Positions 1 to 13,593 of a DNA stretch of 64,000 nucleotides are shown here, one piece after another. The stretch is from Streptomyces sp. AC512_CC834 (lineage in GTDB: Bacteria > Actinomycetota > Actinomycetes > Streptomycetales > Streptomycetaceae). The position numbers and the translations under genes are program-made. Below the pieces are notes generated by a model. That model saw nothing but the letters and a program-made list of their open reading frames with translations, ran no database searches and was not told the DNA's origin. Numbering within the stretch: the stretch's first letter is position 1; the number at the start of each line of letters is the position of its first letter. The stretch is taken from positions 21,782 to 85,781 of the forward strand of contig NZ_JAGMUO010000029.1 of assembly GCF_019049325.1 (NCBI RefSeq), written 5' to 3'.

Positions 1-32
1 GATCGAGCCGTCAGCACAAGGAGTTCACGTCC

Positions 33-5498
<5,466 letters not shown>

Positions 5499-5553
5499 CG
5501 GTCGCGGGGCTGCGGTTAGGGTGAGCCCTGCTGTTCAAGCAACGGGAGGGCTC

Positions 5554-5910
5554 ATGCCGCAGATCATCGTGGAGTACTCCGCCGAGCTGGCGGACGACTT
5601 CGACCGGCCCGCCTTCGCGCGGGCCCTGCACGAGGCCGTCGTCGAGATCGCGGCGGCCAGGCCACCGGCGTGCAAGACGCAGTTCCGCCGGTCCGAGGAC
5701 ACCGTGGTCGGCCCGGACACCGAGGGGCACGCCGTCGTGCACGTCACCCTCGGGCTGCTCGCCGGCCGCACGGAGGAGACCAAGGTGCGCCTCACCGAGG
5801 CCGTCCTGGAACTGCTCCGGCAGTACGCCAAGCCCGGCGACGGCCTCGCCCTGCACGCCTCGGCCGAGGTCCGCGACCTCGACCCGTCGTACCGGAAGTT
5901 CGAGAGCTAG
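5554..5910 (+). CDS. 5-carboxymethyl-2-hydroxymuconate isomerase-like protein
   Basis: Small protein of 118 residues starting MPQIIVEYS. The N-terminal Pro after Met is the catalytic base of the tautomerase superfamily, and the length and the LHASAEVRDLDPSYRK C-terminus fit the CHMI (HpaF) family. That family isomerises a keto-enol intermediate of homoprotocatechuate degradation. The ATG at 5554 is preferred over an upstream GTG because GGGAGG lies at 5544-5549 and the start exposes Pro2. No other aromatic-catabolism genes are nearby, so the real substrate is uncertain. It may be co-transcribed with the amylase, 55 bp upstream. Confidence 0.75.
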   Translation: MPQIIVEYSAELADDFDRPAFARALHEAVVEIAAARPPACKTQFRRSEDTVVGPDTEGHAVVHVTLGLLAGRTEETKVRLTEAVLELLRQYAKPGDGLALHASAEVRDLDPSYRKFES

Positions 5911-5939
5911 CCAGGAGCCGGCACGGAGCCTGCCCGGAG

Positions 5940-6629
5940 TCAGCCCGCGAGCGTGATGAGCCGGCCGACGAGGTCCGCGAACGGGCCGTCGGCCGGCTCG
6001 TCGGCGATGACGCGGCGCAGCAGGGCGCCCATCTCCTCGTCGTAGGCGGCGCTTACCGCCGCCAGCGCGGCGAAGTCGTGCACCAGTTGGGTCTCCAGCT
6101 CGGCGCGCGGGATACGGCGCCCGTCCAGCCAGATCAGCGCCGTCGACTCGGCGAGCGATATCCAGGAGCGGACGACCAGTTCCAGCCGTGCGGGCGGCTC
6201 CGTGACGTCCAGGTGCGAAAGGATCTGGACATACGCGGCCTGCCGTACGGAGTCCACGAGCGCGTTGGTCGTCGAAGAGCCGACGGCCGGGCCGCCGCGC
6301 ATCAGGGCCGAGAAACCGGGCCCGTGCTCGTCGACGAAGTCGAAGTAGCGGCCCATCACCCGCAGCAGACGCGCCCCCAGCGGGCCCTCGGGCGGCTCCA
6401 CGAACCGGGCCGCCAGATCGTCCGAGGCACGCTGCAACGCGGCCTCGTACAGGCTGAGTTTGCCGGGGAAGTAGTGGTAGACCAGCGGGCGCGATATGCC
6501 CGCCGCCGACGCTATCTCATCGATGGAGACCTCGTCGGGCGAGCGGCGGCTGAACAGATCGAGCGCGACGCCGATCAACTGCTGCCGCCGCTCCTCGACG
6601 CCCATTCTGCGGCGTACCCCGGTAGTCAT
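5940..6629 (-). CDS. TetR family transcriptional regulator
   Basis: Regulator of 229 residues. The N-terminal TetR DNA-binding domain is clear: RRQQLIGVALDLFSRRSPDEVSIDEIASAAGISRPLVYHYFPGKLSLYEAAL, residues about 13-65, given here only as landmarks (VSIDEIA, LVYHYFPGK). The C-terminal ligand domain is Ala/Leu-rich and of unknown specificity. The gene converges on the tautomerase gene, 29 bp apart. Upstream, 6630-6713 holds dyad symmetry that could be an autoregulatory operator. The target cannot be inferred. Confidence 0.88.
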   Translation of the reverse strand: MTTGVRRRMGVEERRQQLIGVALDLFSRRSPDEVSIDEIASAAGISRPLVYHYFPGKLSLYEAALQRASDDLAARFVEPPEGPLGARLLRVMGRYFDFVDEHGPGFSALMRGGPAVGSSTTNALVDSVRQAAYVQILSHLDVTEPPARLELVVRSWISLAESTALIWLDGRRIPRAELETQLVHDFAALAAVSAAYDEEMGALLRRVIADEPADGPFADLVGRLITLAG

Positions 6630-6649
6630 ACGAACACCTTACCGATCGA

Positions 6650-6673
6650 ATCCGGCCCACGAACGAGCCGGAT
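6650..6673. promoter_or_regulatory. Dyad upstream of the TetR gene, possible operator
   Basis: ATCCGGC (6650-6656) and GCCGGAT (6667-6673) form 7-bp arms around a 10-nt spacer. It lies 21 bp upstream of the TetR start codon. An outer interrupted dyad (GAACACC at 6632-6638, ATCGGTGTTC at 6679-6688) surrounds it. TetR proteins commonly bind dyads in their own promoters; assignment here is inference only. Confidence 0.3.
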
Positions 6674-6713
6674 CTGGCATCGGTGTTCTGTTCCGTCGGA
6701 CAGGGCAATACAA

Positions 6714-8666
6714 CTAGCGCAGCCCGCTGATCGTCCGCCCGTTCTCCAGCGTGCCCTTCAGCTCGGCCTGTGCGCCCTGCTCGGCCTTCGCCGTCAGCAG
6801 GTTCCCGTCTGCGGCGTCGGTGATGCCGCCCGTCGCCTCGACCGACTCGGTGCCGCGGCTGCCGGCGGCGAGCAGATACCAGTGCCCGCCCTCCGACTTC
6901 CACAGCACCCCGGCCAGCACGTGCGGGTCGCGCTCGCCGCACGCCGGCACGTCCTGCGCCTTCGCCGCCACCGCGCCACGCGCCCCGCCAGGCGTCCGGA
7001 ACTGCGCCAGCACCTTGGCCCCCTCGCCGCGCCAGGTCTCGGCCCGGGTGCACACCCACGCGCCCGACCCCGTCCCGTCGGGCAGCGGCTGGGACGCGAA
7101 CTCCCAGGCGTTCACCGACCGCACCCCCTGCCCGCGCACCGCGCCCAGCGAGCAGGCGTACGGCGCCCACGCGCCCAGCGCCTTCTCGCCCGAGGCGTCC
7201 TTCACCGAACCGGGGTGCCCGGTGGTGAGGCGGGCCGGCACCAGCTCGCCGAGGTCGGTCACCACCCGGGTGTCCGAGCCGTCGGTCAGCTCCAGTACGT
7301 TCCAGGACGTGCACGCCCCCGACTGCTGCACCGGGCTCGCCACCGGCGAGGTCACCCCGTCGGTCAGCGTCAGGTCCCGGGCGTCGGCGTCCGGGTCGGC
7401 GAGGTCCCGCCCGGCCGCCTTCGTCACCCAGGGCGCCGTCAGATAGCGGACGTTCCCGTCGGCCCGGCCCAGCACCACCGCGGTCGCCCCGGCCCGCCCC
7501 GCACCGTCGGTCCGCGCGAAGTCCAGGGCGGCACCGGCCGAACCGTCCTTCGGCTCGGCGTACCGGACGACGCGCAGACCGTCGTGCAGGATCACCACCC
7601 GCGCGTTGTCGACGGCCCCGGCGTACAGCAACTGCGGCGGGCCGGCCGGTCCGCCCGTCGGGGTGCCCGGCGTCGCGGACACCCCCACGCTCTCGCCGGG
7701 CCGGGCCCACACGGCCAGGGCGCGGCGCAGCAGCTTCTCGTCGCCGGTGAGGTCACCCCGGGCCGGCCACACCGAGAAGTCGGTGCGCGCCGAGGTCTCC
7801 CACGCGGCGGGCGCGACCTTCGTCAGCCGGGCGGGGTCCAGGGCCGCCTCGGCCGCCGGGTTCTGCGCGTACGACGGGGCGGCGGCGCCGTCCGGCCCCC
7901 AGCCGTCACCGGGCAGGCCGAGCAGCGCCCCGCACACCACCAGCGCCGCCCCGGCGACCAGCGCCGCCTTCGTGTGCTGCCGCCGGCGCAGCAGGTCGGT
8001 CGGCCTGGCCTGCAGGGAACAGGGGTCGAACTCGGGGGAGCCGAGCAGCGCGTACTGGCCCGGCACCCCGTCGGCCTCCCGCAGCGCGGCGTCCACGTCG
8101 GCTACCCCGGCGGCGCCGAGCAACTGCCGTACGCCGTCGTCGGGGAGCCGCTCCAGACCGCGCAGCACGTACGCCGCCCGGCCGGGCCCCGAGAGCGCGG
8201 ACAGCGCCTGGTCCAGGGCGAGTTCGTCGGCGCCGCCGGAGCGCGGGAAGAGCTTGAGACCCCGGACGTGCGGCAGCAGCGGTGGCAGTTGGGACCGCCT
8301 GGGCCACGCCCGCCGCCGCAGCGGAAGCCCCGCCTCCAGCGCCGTACGCACCACCCGCAGCCGCACCAGCGCGTAACCGGGATCCACCTCCCGGCCGGTG
8401 GACTGGGCGGGGATCACCGCGGTCGTCGTCCGGTTCCGGGGCAGCGCGCGCTGGGTGAGGGCGTGCGCGGCCAGGACGCGCCGGCCCCGGCCCGGCCCCG
8501 GCGGCAGCACCAGATAGGCCAGCCGGGCCAGGCGCGGATAGTGCTCGACGAGCGCGGCCTCGGCCTGCTCGACATCGACGGCCGGACCGACCGGACCGGC
8601 CGGGCCGGTCTGGGAGGCGGAGGCGGAGGACGGTGCGGGGCGCGGGGCGACATCCTGTGGCTGCAC
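6714..8666 (-). CDS. Membrane protein with sigma-factor-like N-terminus
   Basis: Protein of 650 residues, not recognised as a named family. The first ~215 residues resemble a degenerate ECF sigma-factor layout: VEHYPRLARLAYLVLPP recalls sigma region 2, and a later helical part (LSGPGRAAYVLRGLERL, VRQLLGAAGV) recalls region 4. One transmembrane segment follows at about 226-245 (AALVAGAALVVCGALLGL). The remaining ~400 residues would lie outside the membrane and contain paired Cys residues (SGACTSWN, YACSLGA, VCTRAE, VPACGERD). Topology suggests a cytoplasmic sigma-like domain tethered to an extracytoplasmic sensor or structural domain. The start, near 8666, is the least certain part. Function unknown. 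Confidence 0.7.
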   Translation of the reverse strand: MQPQDVAPRPAPSSASASQTGPAGPVGPAVDVEQAEAALVEHYPRLARLAYLVLPPGPGRGRRVLAAHALTQRALPRNRTTTAVIPAQSTGREVDPGYALVRLRVVRTALEAGLPLRRRAWPRRSQLPPLLPHVRGLKLFPRSGGADELALDQALSALSGPGRAAYVLRGLERLPDDGVRQLLGAAGVADVDAALREADGVPGQYALLGSPEFDPCSLQARPTDLLRRRQHTKAALVAGAALVVCGALLGLPGDGWGPDGAAAPSYAQNPAAEAALDPARLTKVAPAAWETSARTDFSVWPARGDLTGDEKLLRRALAVWARPGESVGVSATPGTPTGGPAGPPQLLYAGAVDNARVVILHDGLRVVRYAEPKDGSAGAALDFARTDGAGRAGATAVVLGRADGNVRYLTAPWVTKAAGRDLADPDADARDLTLTDGVTSPVASPVQQSGACTSWNVLELTDGSDTRVVTDLGELVPARLTTGHPGSVKDASGEKALGAWAPYACSLGAVRGQGVRSVNAWEFASQPLPDGTGSGAWVCTRAETWRGEGAKVLAQFRTPGGARGAVAAKAQDVPACGERDPHVLAGVLWKSEGGHWYLLAAGSRGTESVEATGGITDAADGNLLTAKAEQGAQAELKGTLENGRTISGLR

Positions 8667-8743
8667 GTTCAGCAGAACGAGCGAAGCGGGCGATGGTCAC
8701 CGTACGCCCCGTCACCCGGCGGGGACCGGGCCGCCGGAACCGG

Positions 8744-9262
8744 CTACTCCGGCGGCTCCGGCGACTCCACCAGCAGCCGCGCGTAGTTCGCCATCGACCG
8801 CTGATAGCGCGGCAGATGGGCCGCGAGCGCGCCGAGCACCAGGGACAGGCCCTCACGGTCGCGGCCCATGCTCGACAGGCACAGCGCGAGCGTCGCGCGT
8901 ACGGCGTCGTCCAACTCGTCGGACGGAGCCAGCAGTTCCGGCGACAGGAGTTTCACGCCCTCCTCCGCATGTCCGGTGTTCCGCAGCGAGCTGGAGAGCT
9001 GGATCTTCGCCCGGCGCCCCTTGTAGGCGCCGGCCTCGCCGAGACCGCGCTCCAGCGCCTCGCGGTACAGCGGCACGGCCCGGTCGGAGTGGCCCGTGGA
9101 GTCCCAGGCACAGGCCCGCTCGAACAGGCCGAGGGGACTGTCCGCGGGCAACTCGTCGGCGAGGGCGTCGATCACCGCGCGGAAGTCGGCGGCATCCTCC
9201 TCGGCGTAGTCGTCGCATGCCGCCCAGGCGGCTGTCACACGGTCTTCCCAGTCCTGGTCCAC
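8744..9262 (-). CDS. Tetratricopeptide-repeat protein
   Basis: Small cytoplasmic protein of 172 residues from a GTG start at 9262 (VDQDWEDRVTAAW). TPR-like helical pairs are visible: FERACAWDSTGHSDRAVPLYREALERGLGE and KIQLSSSLRNTGHAEEGVKLL style segments, with alternating small and bulky residues. The longer open frame up to 9949 is rejected because it runs through the divergent lipoprotein gene. Such single-domain TPR proteins act in protein-protein contacts; no partner can be named. It is transcribed toward the sigma-like gene, 77 bp away. Confidence 0.75.
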   Translation of the reverse strand: MDQDWEDRVTAAWAACDDYAEEDAADFRAVIDALADELPADSPLGLFERACAWDSTGHSDRAVPLYREALERGLGEAGAYKGRRAKIQLSSSLRNTGHAEEGVKLLSPELLAPSDELDDAVRATLALCLSSMGRDREGLSLVLGALAAHLPRYQRSMANYARLLVESPEPPE

Positions 9263-9397
9263 GGCGCCACTCTCGCACGGTGTCCGCAGAAGGGCACCCG
9301 GGGTCCTGAGTACTTCGCGCGCCGCGCCCGTATCGATGACGAGAGCCCCTTGCCGGGGCTCCGTGCGGCATGTCGCCACAGCGGACCGGAGGAACAC

Positions 9398-9856
9398 ATG
9401 AGGCTGACCCGACCGATGCTCGCGCTGAGCGCCGCCGCGACGGCACTGGTGCTGGCGGGCTGCGGAACCGACGGGAACGGCGGAGACGGTGGGGACGACG
9501 GCGCCCCCGTCCCCGAGACGGCGACCGGCAGCCTGGAACACCTGGCCGCCGAAGCGAAGTGCGCCCCGAACATGCAGACCGACGCCGACACCATCCGCCA
9601 GGCCATCTGCGAGAAGGGCGAGGAGAAGTACATCCTCGCCACCTTCTCCACCGACCGCGGCCAGCGCGAGTGGATCAACACCGCCAAGGACTACGGCGGC
9701 TACTACCTCGTCGGCCGCAAATGGGTCGCCGTCGGCCACGAGGACGTGGTGGCGGACCTGCGCGGCCGACTCGGCGGAACCCTGGAACAGGGCGCGCAGC
9801 ACGGCGGCGGTGAGCACGCGGCGGAGCACGGCGAACACGCCGGGCACAGCGGCTGA
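9398..9856 (+). CDS. Small secreted lipoprotein
   Basis: Lipoprotein of 152 residues. The signal peptide ends in lipobox LVLAGC with Cys22 as the lipidated residue, followed by a Gly/Asp/Asn-rich linker. The globular part holds two Cys (AKCAPNM, QAICEKG) and a short domain ending YYLVGRKWVAVGHEDVV, resembling small periplasmic domains found in Streptomyces. The C-terminus is His/Glu/Gly rich (EHAAEHGEHAGHSG), which might bind metal. GGAGGA at 9388-9393 supports the ATG at 9398. Function unknown. It ends against a bidirectional terminator shared with the convergent DUF1996 gene. Confidence 0.85.
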   Translation: MRLTRPMLALSAAATALVLAGCGTDGNGGDGGDDGAPVPETATGSLEHLAAEAKCAPNMQTDADTIRQAICEKGEEKYILATFSTDRGQREWINTAKDYGGYYLVGRKWVAVGHEDVVADLRGRLGGTLEQGAQHGGGEHAAEHGEHAGHSG

Positions 9857-9869
9857 CCGGGAACGCGAA

Positions 9870-9903
9870 GAGGGCCGGTGGCGGATCTCCGCCACCGGCC
9901 CTC
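9870..9903. terminator. Bidirectional hairpin terminator
   Basis: A 16-bp perfect stem (9870-9885 with 9888-9903) with a 2-nt centre sits between two convergent genes ending at 9856 and 9933. It can terminate both. Confidence 0.85.
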
Positions 9904-9932
9904 TCGCTCTGCCGTGTCTGCCGACGGTGGGA

Positions 9933-11468
9933 CTACTGGCAGTCCTCACCGCGGTTGATGCAGTCGACCACCTCGTTCATCAGGTCCTCGTCCATGACGT
10001 TGATGAAGTCGTTGTGATCGGTGATCGGCTTGTGCAACTGCTCCGGGAAGCTGTCCACGGCGTACGGGTTCTGCACCTGGCCGTTCTCGATGGTCGGGGT
10101 GGGGATGTCGTACGCGAGACGGACCTGCAACTGGGGGATGGCCTGGAAGCCGTCCGGGCAGCTTCCGTCCTGCTGGACGAAGGCCGTGTGGTCCCGGTGG
10201 TTGGCGCTGTCGATGTTCTGACCGTCCCAGCAGCTCTGGAAGTTGGTCGTCCGCAGCACCTGGCTGCCGTCGGGGCACAGCGGGTACTTGTCCGTCACCT
10301 GCCGGTCCTCGAAGCCGGAGCAGCTCCACGAGGTGTTGGCGTTCGCGTCGCCGTTGGTGAACGCCTTGGCGTCGCCGGTGATGATGCGCAGGAACTTCGG
10401 CATCGCGACCACGTCGCTCTGCTGGTTGCCGACGAACTTCAGCTCGGCCTGGGCCGGCTGGAGGATCTTGCCGATGTTGCCCTCGGCGCCACCGCCCTGG
10501 TCGTTCGCGTCGAACTCCTCGGTACCGTCCTGGAGCCGCAGCACCGGCCAGTAGTACGTCGACTTGTCGCCCTGGTTCTGGCAGGAGGTGTCGGCGTTGG
10601 CCAGGTCCTGGTCGCTGGAGAAGGCGTCGTTGTCCTGGTTGCCGACGTAGTCGTGCACGTGGTGCGCGCCGTTGTCGACACCCGGGGCGGCGATCAGGTT
10701 GTCGCTGTTGAACAGGTTGTTCTCGTTGACACCGCAGTCGCTGGTGAAGGTGCCGGTGGAACCGCCGTCGCCGTTCGCGGCCAGACCGTTCTGGCTGTCC
10801 CGGGAGTTCGGCTCGACGTCGTTGATGTCGATGAAGTCCTCGGCCACCGGACCCGCGACACCGTTGCCGTTGTCGTCCTGGTTCTGACCGTCGCCGTTCT
10901 GGCCATCTCCGTTCTGGTCGCCCCCGTTCTGGCCGTCGCCGTTCTGGCCGTCCCCGTCCTGACCGTCCCCGTACTGACCGTCGCCGTTCTGCTGCTGATC
11001 CGCGGGGCGTCCCTGGCATCCGGCCAGCTCGTCCAGGTTGTCGTCGGCCCTCCCGCCGGCCCGGTTGATCTCGAGCTGGATCCGGTCGATGATCGCCTTC
11101 CGCCGGTCCTTGAGCGGGCCGAGGATGGTGTTCTGGACGTACTGCGAGTCACCCGCCTGCGCCCGCCGTGTGGTGGCCAGGCGCTTGTAGGCGTTGGTGA
11201 TCTGGCTGTCCATCGTGGCCAGTTCGCCGTCGACCTCCCCCCGCGCCCGCTCCGGCACTCCGGAGATCTTCTGGCCGATGTCGGGACAGTCGATCGTCGC
11301 GACCTGCGCGGCGGCCGACCTGGTCCGGTTGTGGCCCGGATGCTCCTCGTGCGCCGAAGCGTAGAAGTTGGCCCAGACCAGCCCGCCCCCGCCGACCGCC
11401 AGGGCCGCTGCCCCGGCTACGACCTTGGTGGCCAGTGGCGTACGGCGTTTTCTTGTGTTGCGTGTCAT
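9933..11468 (-). CDS. Secreted DUF1996 protein with Gly/Asp/Gln-rich repeat
   Basis: Exported protein of 511 residues. Start ATG at 11468 ([15 protein letters not shown]) is chosen because AGGAG lies just upstream; the frame continues to 11561 without a ribosome site. A signal-anchor or signal peptide spans about 14-38. Residues ~60-155 form a helical region with a CPDIGQKI motif. A low-complexity linker of repeated NGDGQ/DGQNG units covers about 160-203. The C-terminal ~310 residues match DUF1996: [40 protein letters not shown], Asp/His-rich with several Cys. DUF1996 proteins are secreted in actinobacteria and fungi, with no proven reaction. A two-component system lies directly upstream on the same strand. 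Confidence 0.85.
   Translation of the reverse strand: MTRNTRKRRTPLATKVVAGAAALAVGGGGLVWANFYASAHEEHPGHNRTRSAAAQVATIDCPDIGQKISGVPERARGEVDGELATMDSQITNAYKRLATTRRAQAGDSQYVQNTILGPLKDRRKAIIDRIQLEINRAGGRADDNLDELAGCQGRPADQQQNGDGQYGDGQDGDGQNGDGQNGGDQNGDGQNGDGQNQDDNGNGVAGPVAEDFIDINDVEPNSRDSQNGLAANGDGGSTGTFTSDCGVNENNLFNSDNLIAAPGVDNGAHHVHDYVGNQDNDAFSSDQDLANADTSCQNQGDKSTYYWPVLRLQDGTEEFDANDQGGGAEGNIGKILQPAQAELKFVGNQQSDVVAMPKFLRIITGDAKAFTNGDANANTSWSCSGFEDRQVTDKYPLCPDGSQVLRTTNFQSCWDGQNIDSANHRDHTAFVQQDGSCPDGFQAIPQLQVRLAYDIPTPTIENGQVQNPYAVDSFPEQLHKPITDHNDFINVMDEDLMNEVVDCINRGEDCQ
10869..10993 (-). repeat. Tandem NGDGQ-coding repeat
   Basis: About 15-bp and 30-bp units encode repeated (N/Y/D)GDGQ peptides inside the DUF1996 gene. 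On the plus strand the pattern is recurring CCGTTCTGGCCGTC-like words. It probably forms a flexible linker and may vary in copy number between strains. Confidence 0.8.
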
Positions 11469-11612
11469 GGAACTCCTCTGACTTCCTTGCGGGGCATCGG
11501 GGGCGCCCGACAGGAGTGAAGCGGCTCCCATCCATACGGAAGCCGCTCCAGGGGTGTTCACCCGTCTCGGAAATCGCTGGGGCTCGTGGGACGCACGAGA
11601 CCGGCGTCAGAG

Positions 11613-12266
11613 TCAGTGGCCGCGGTCCAGATACGCGAGAACCGCCAGTACACGGCGGTTGTCGTCGTCCGAAACCTCGAGGGTCAACTTCGCGAAGATA
11701 TTCGCCGTGTGTTTCGCGATCGCCCGCTCCGTGACGACGAGCTTGCCGGCGATCGCCGCGTTGGTCCGGCCCTGCGCCATCAGCTCGAGCACCTCCCGCT
11801 CCCGGGGCGTCAGCCGCTCCAGCGGCCGGTCCTCCGCCGCACGCCGGTTGAGCAACTGCTGGATGACCTGCGGGTCCATCGCCGTACCGCCCGCCGCCAC
11901 CCGCCGCAGGGCGTCCACGAACTGCTCCGCGTCGAACACCCGGTCCTTGAGCAGGTACCCGACCCCGCCGCTCCCGTCGGCCAGCAGCTCACGCGCGTAC
12001 AACTGCTCCACGTGCTGCGAGAGGACGAGGACCGGCAGCCCCGGCCGGTTGCGGCGGGCCTCGAGGGCGCACTGCAGGCCCTCGTCGGTGAGCGTGGGCG
12101 GCAGGCGTACGTCGACCACGGCGACGTCAGGCTCGAGTTCGGCCAGGGCCCGGGACAGCTCGGGGCCGGTCTCGACGGCCGCGGCGATCTCGAAGTCGTG
12201 GGCCTCAAGAAGCCGGACCAGTCCGTCGCGCAGCAGGAACAGGTCTTCGGCTAGGACAACGCGCAA
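11613..12266 (-). CDS. NarL/FixJ-type response regulator
   Basis: Two-component response regulator of 217 residues starting at a TTG (12266) with GGAGA upstream. The receiver domain has the acidic pair in VVLAED, phosphoacceptor Asp in VVDVRLPP near residue 52, and Lys in YLLKDR. The C-terminal LuxR-type HTH reads LTPREREVLELMAQGRTNAAIAGKL in outline (landmarks LTPREREVL, TNAAIA). The gene overlaps the upstream sensor kinase by 16 bp, which indicates translational coupling. Targets are unknown; the adjacent DUF1996 gene is an obvious candidate but unproven. Confidence 0.93.
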   Translation of the reverse strand: MRVVLAEDLFLLRDGLVRLLEAHDFEIAAAVETGPELSRALAELEPDVAVVDVRLPPTLTDEGLQCALEARRNRPGLPVLVLSQHVEQLYARELLADGSGGVGYLLKDRVFDAEQFVDALRRVAAGGTAMDPQVIQQLLNRRAAEDRPLERLTPREREVLELMAQGRTNAAIAGKLVVTERAIAKHTANIFAKLTLEVSDDDNRRVLAVLAYLDRGH

Positions 12267-13528
12267 GGGATCTCCATGGTGACCATGGTGGGGCCGCCCG
12301 CGGGTGAGCTGACGGCCAGGACGCCGTCGAATGTACCCAGTCGCCGTTCCACCCCGGCCAGGCCCGACCCCGCTCCGATCGCCGCGCCGCCCTTGCCGTT
12401 GTCGGTGACGGAGACGCGCAGCCGGCCCTCCTCGTGGTGCATGTCGATCCAGATCCGGTCGGCGCCCGAGTGCTTCACGGCGTTGGTGAGGATCTCGCTG
12501 ACCGCGAAGTACCCGGCGGCCTCCACCGGCGTGTCGGCACGGCCGGGCAGGTCCACGTCGACCTCGCTGGCGACGGGCAGCCGCAGCGCCAGGGCGCGCA
12601 CCGCGTCGCCCAGTCCGCGTTCGGCGAGCACCGGGGGGTGGATGCCGCGGACGAGTTCGCGCAGCTCGGTCAGGGCGTCGGCGGAGGACTGGCGGGCCTG
12701 CGCGAGCAGTTCCCGGGCCTTCGCCGGGTTCTTCTCGAGGAGCGCTTCGATGGTGCCCAGGTCCATGCCCATGGCGACCAGCCGGGCCTGCGCCCCGTCG
12801 TGCAGGTCGCGCTCGATGCGGCGCAGTTCGGCGGCGGAGGTGTCGACGGCGTCGCGCCGGGTCTCGGTCAGTACACGCACCCGTTCGGCGAGTTCGCCCT
12901 GGCCGGAGCCGAGGACCGCGCCGGTGAGCCGGAAGTGGGCGTGCAGGAGGAGGGGGGTGAGTCGGAGGGCGGCGAGGAGGAGCACGGCGCCCAGGCCGGC
13001 GGCGTAGAGGGCGGAGGTCTGGTCGGTGACACGGACGAAGCCGTACCAGTAGCCGTCGGGCAGCACCCGCCACAGCCCGGCCGCGATGGCGAAGCCCTCC
13101 AGGGGGTAGAGCGGCAGTACGAAGGCCAGCAGCGCGGTGACGAAGCCCGCCGTCATGTCGACCGGCAGCCAGCGGAAGTCCCGCCAGGTCGCCGGGTCGG
13201 CGAGCATGCCGAAGGTCCGGGCCCACGGGTTGGCGCCCTCGGGCAGCGGCCGGTAGGCCCGCGGGATCCGCACCCCGCCCCACTCGGCGGCGAGCAGCCG
13301 CCGCCGGTCCGCGAACGCCCGTACCCCGGTCAGCACCCACGGTGTGGTGACGATGCCGACCCCGATCGGGATGAGGGCGATCGACACGAGGGTCAGGCAG
13401 AAGCACACCACCGCGCCGGGCAGGGAGATGAAGGTCAGTGCCAGTCCGCGCACGGCCGACAGTGCCACGCCCCGCGTCCGCGTCCCTGTGCGTGTCTGCC
13501 CCGTGCCGCTCTTCGTGTCGATGCTCAT
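12251..13528 (-). CDS. NarL-family sensor histidine kinase
   Basis: Membrane sensor kinase of 425 residues from ATG at 13528 (MSIDTKSGTG), with GGGAG about 8 nt upstream. Several hydrophobic segments lie in the first ~220 residues (SLPGAVVCFCLTLVSIALIP, ALLAFVLPLYPLEGF, LGAVLLLAALRL). The dimerisation/phosphoacceptor motif is ERDLHDGAQARL near residue 245, typical of HisKA_3 kinases. The HATPase has VSEILTNAVKHS and TDNGKGG plus GSGLAGVERRL near the C-terminus. Its stop overlaps the response regulator start. The signal sensed is not evident. Confidence 0.92.
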   Translation of the reverse strand: MSIDTKSGTGQTRTGTRTRGVALSAVRGLALTFISLPGAVVCFCLTLVSIALIPIGVGIVTTPWVLTGVRAFADRRRLLAAEWGGVRIPRAYRPLPEGANPWARTFGMLADPATWRDFRWLPVDMTAGFVTALLAFVLPLYPLEGFAIAAGLWRVLPDGYWYGFVRVTDQTSALYAAGLGAVLLLAALRLTPLLLHAHFRLTGAVLGSGQGELAERVRVLTETRRDAVDTSAAELRRIERDLHDGAQARLVAMGMDLGTIEALLEKNPAKARELLAQARQSSADALTELRELVRGIHPPVLAERGLGDAVRALALRLPVASEVDVDLPGRADTPVEAAGYFAVSEILTNAVKHSGADRIWIDMHHEEGRLRVSVTDNGKGGAAIGAGSGLAGVERRLGTFDGVLAVSSPAGGPTMVTMEIPCALS

Positions 13529-13593
13529 GACCTCAGTCTCCCGGAGGGCGCGGGGCGGGGCACTGGGCCGGGCACCCGGGTCAGGGGGTGGTG

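Noticed and set aside
8744..9949. 401-codon version of the TPR gene
   Set aside because: The upstream extension runs antisense through the lipoprotein gene and lacks helical-repeat features.
11516..11550. Hairpin in the DUF1996 leader as a terminator or riboswitch
   Set aside because: Only a 7-bp stem (AGCGGCT/AGCCGCT) with a long loop; too weak to call.
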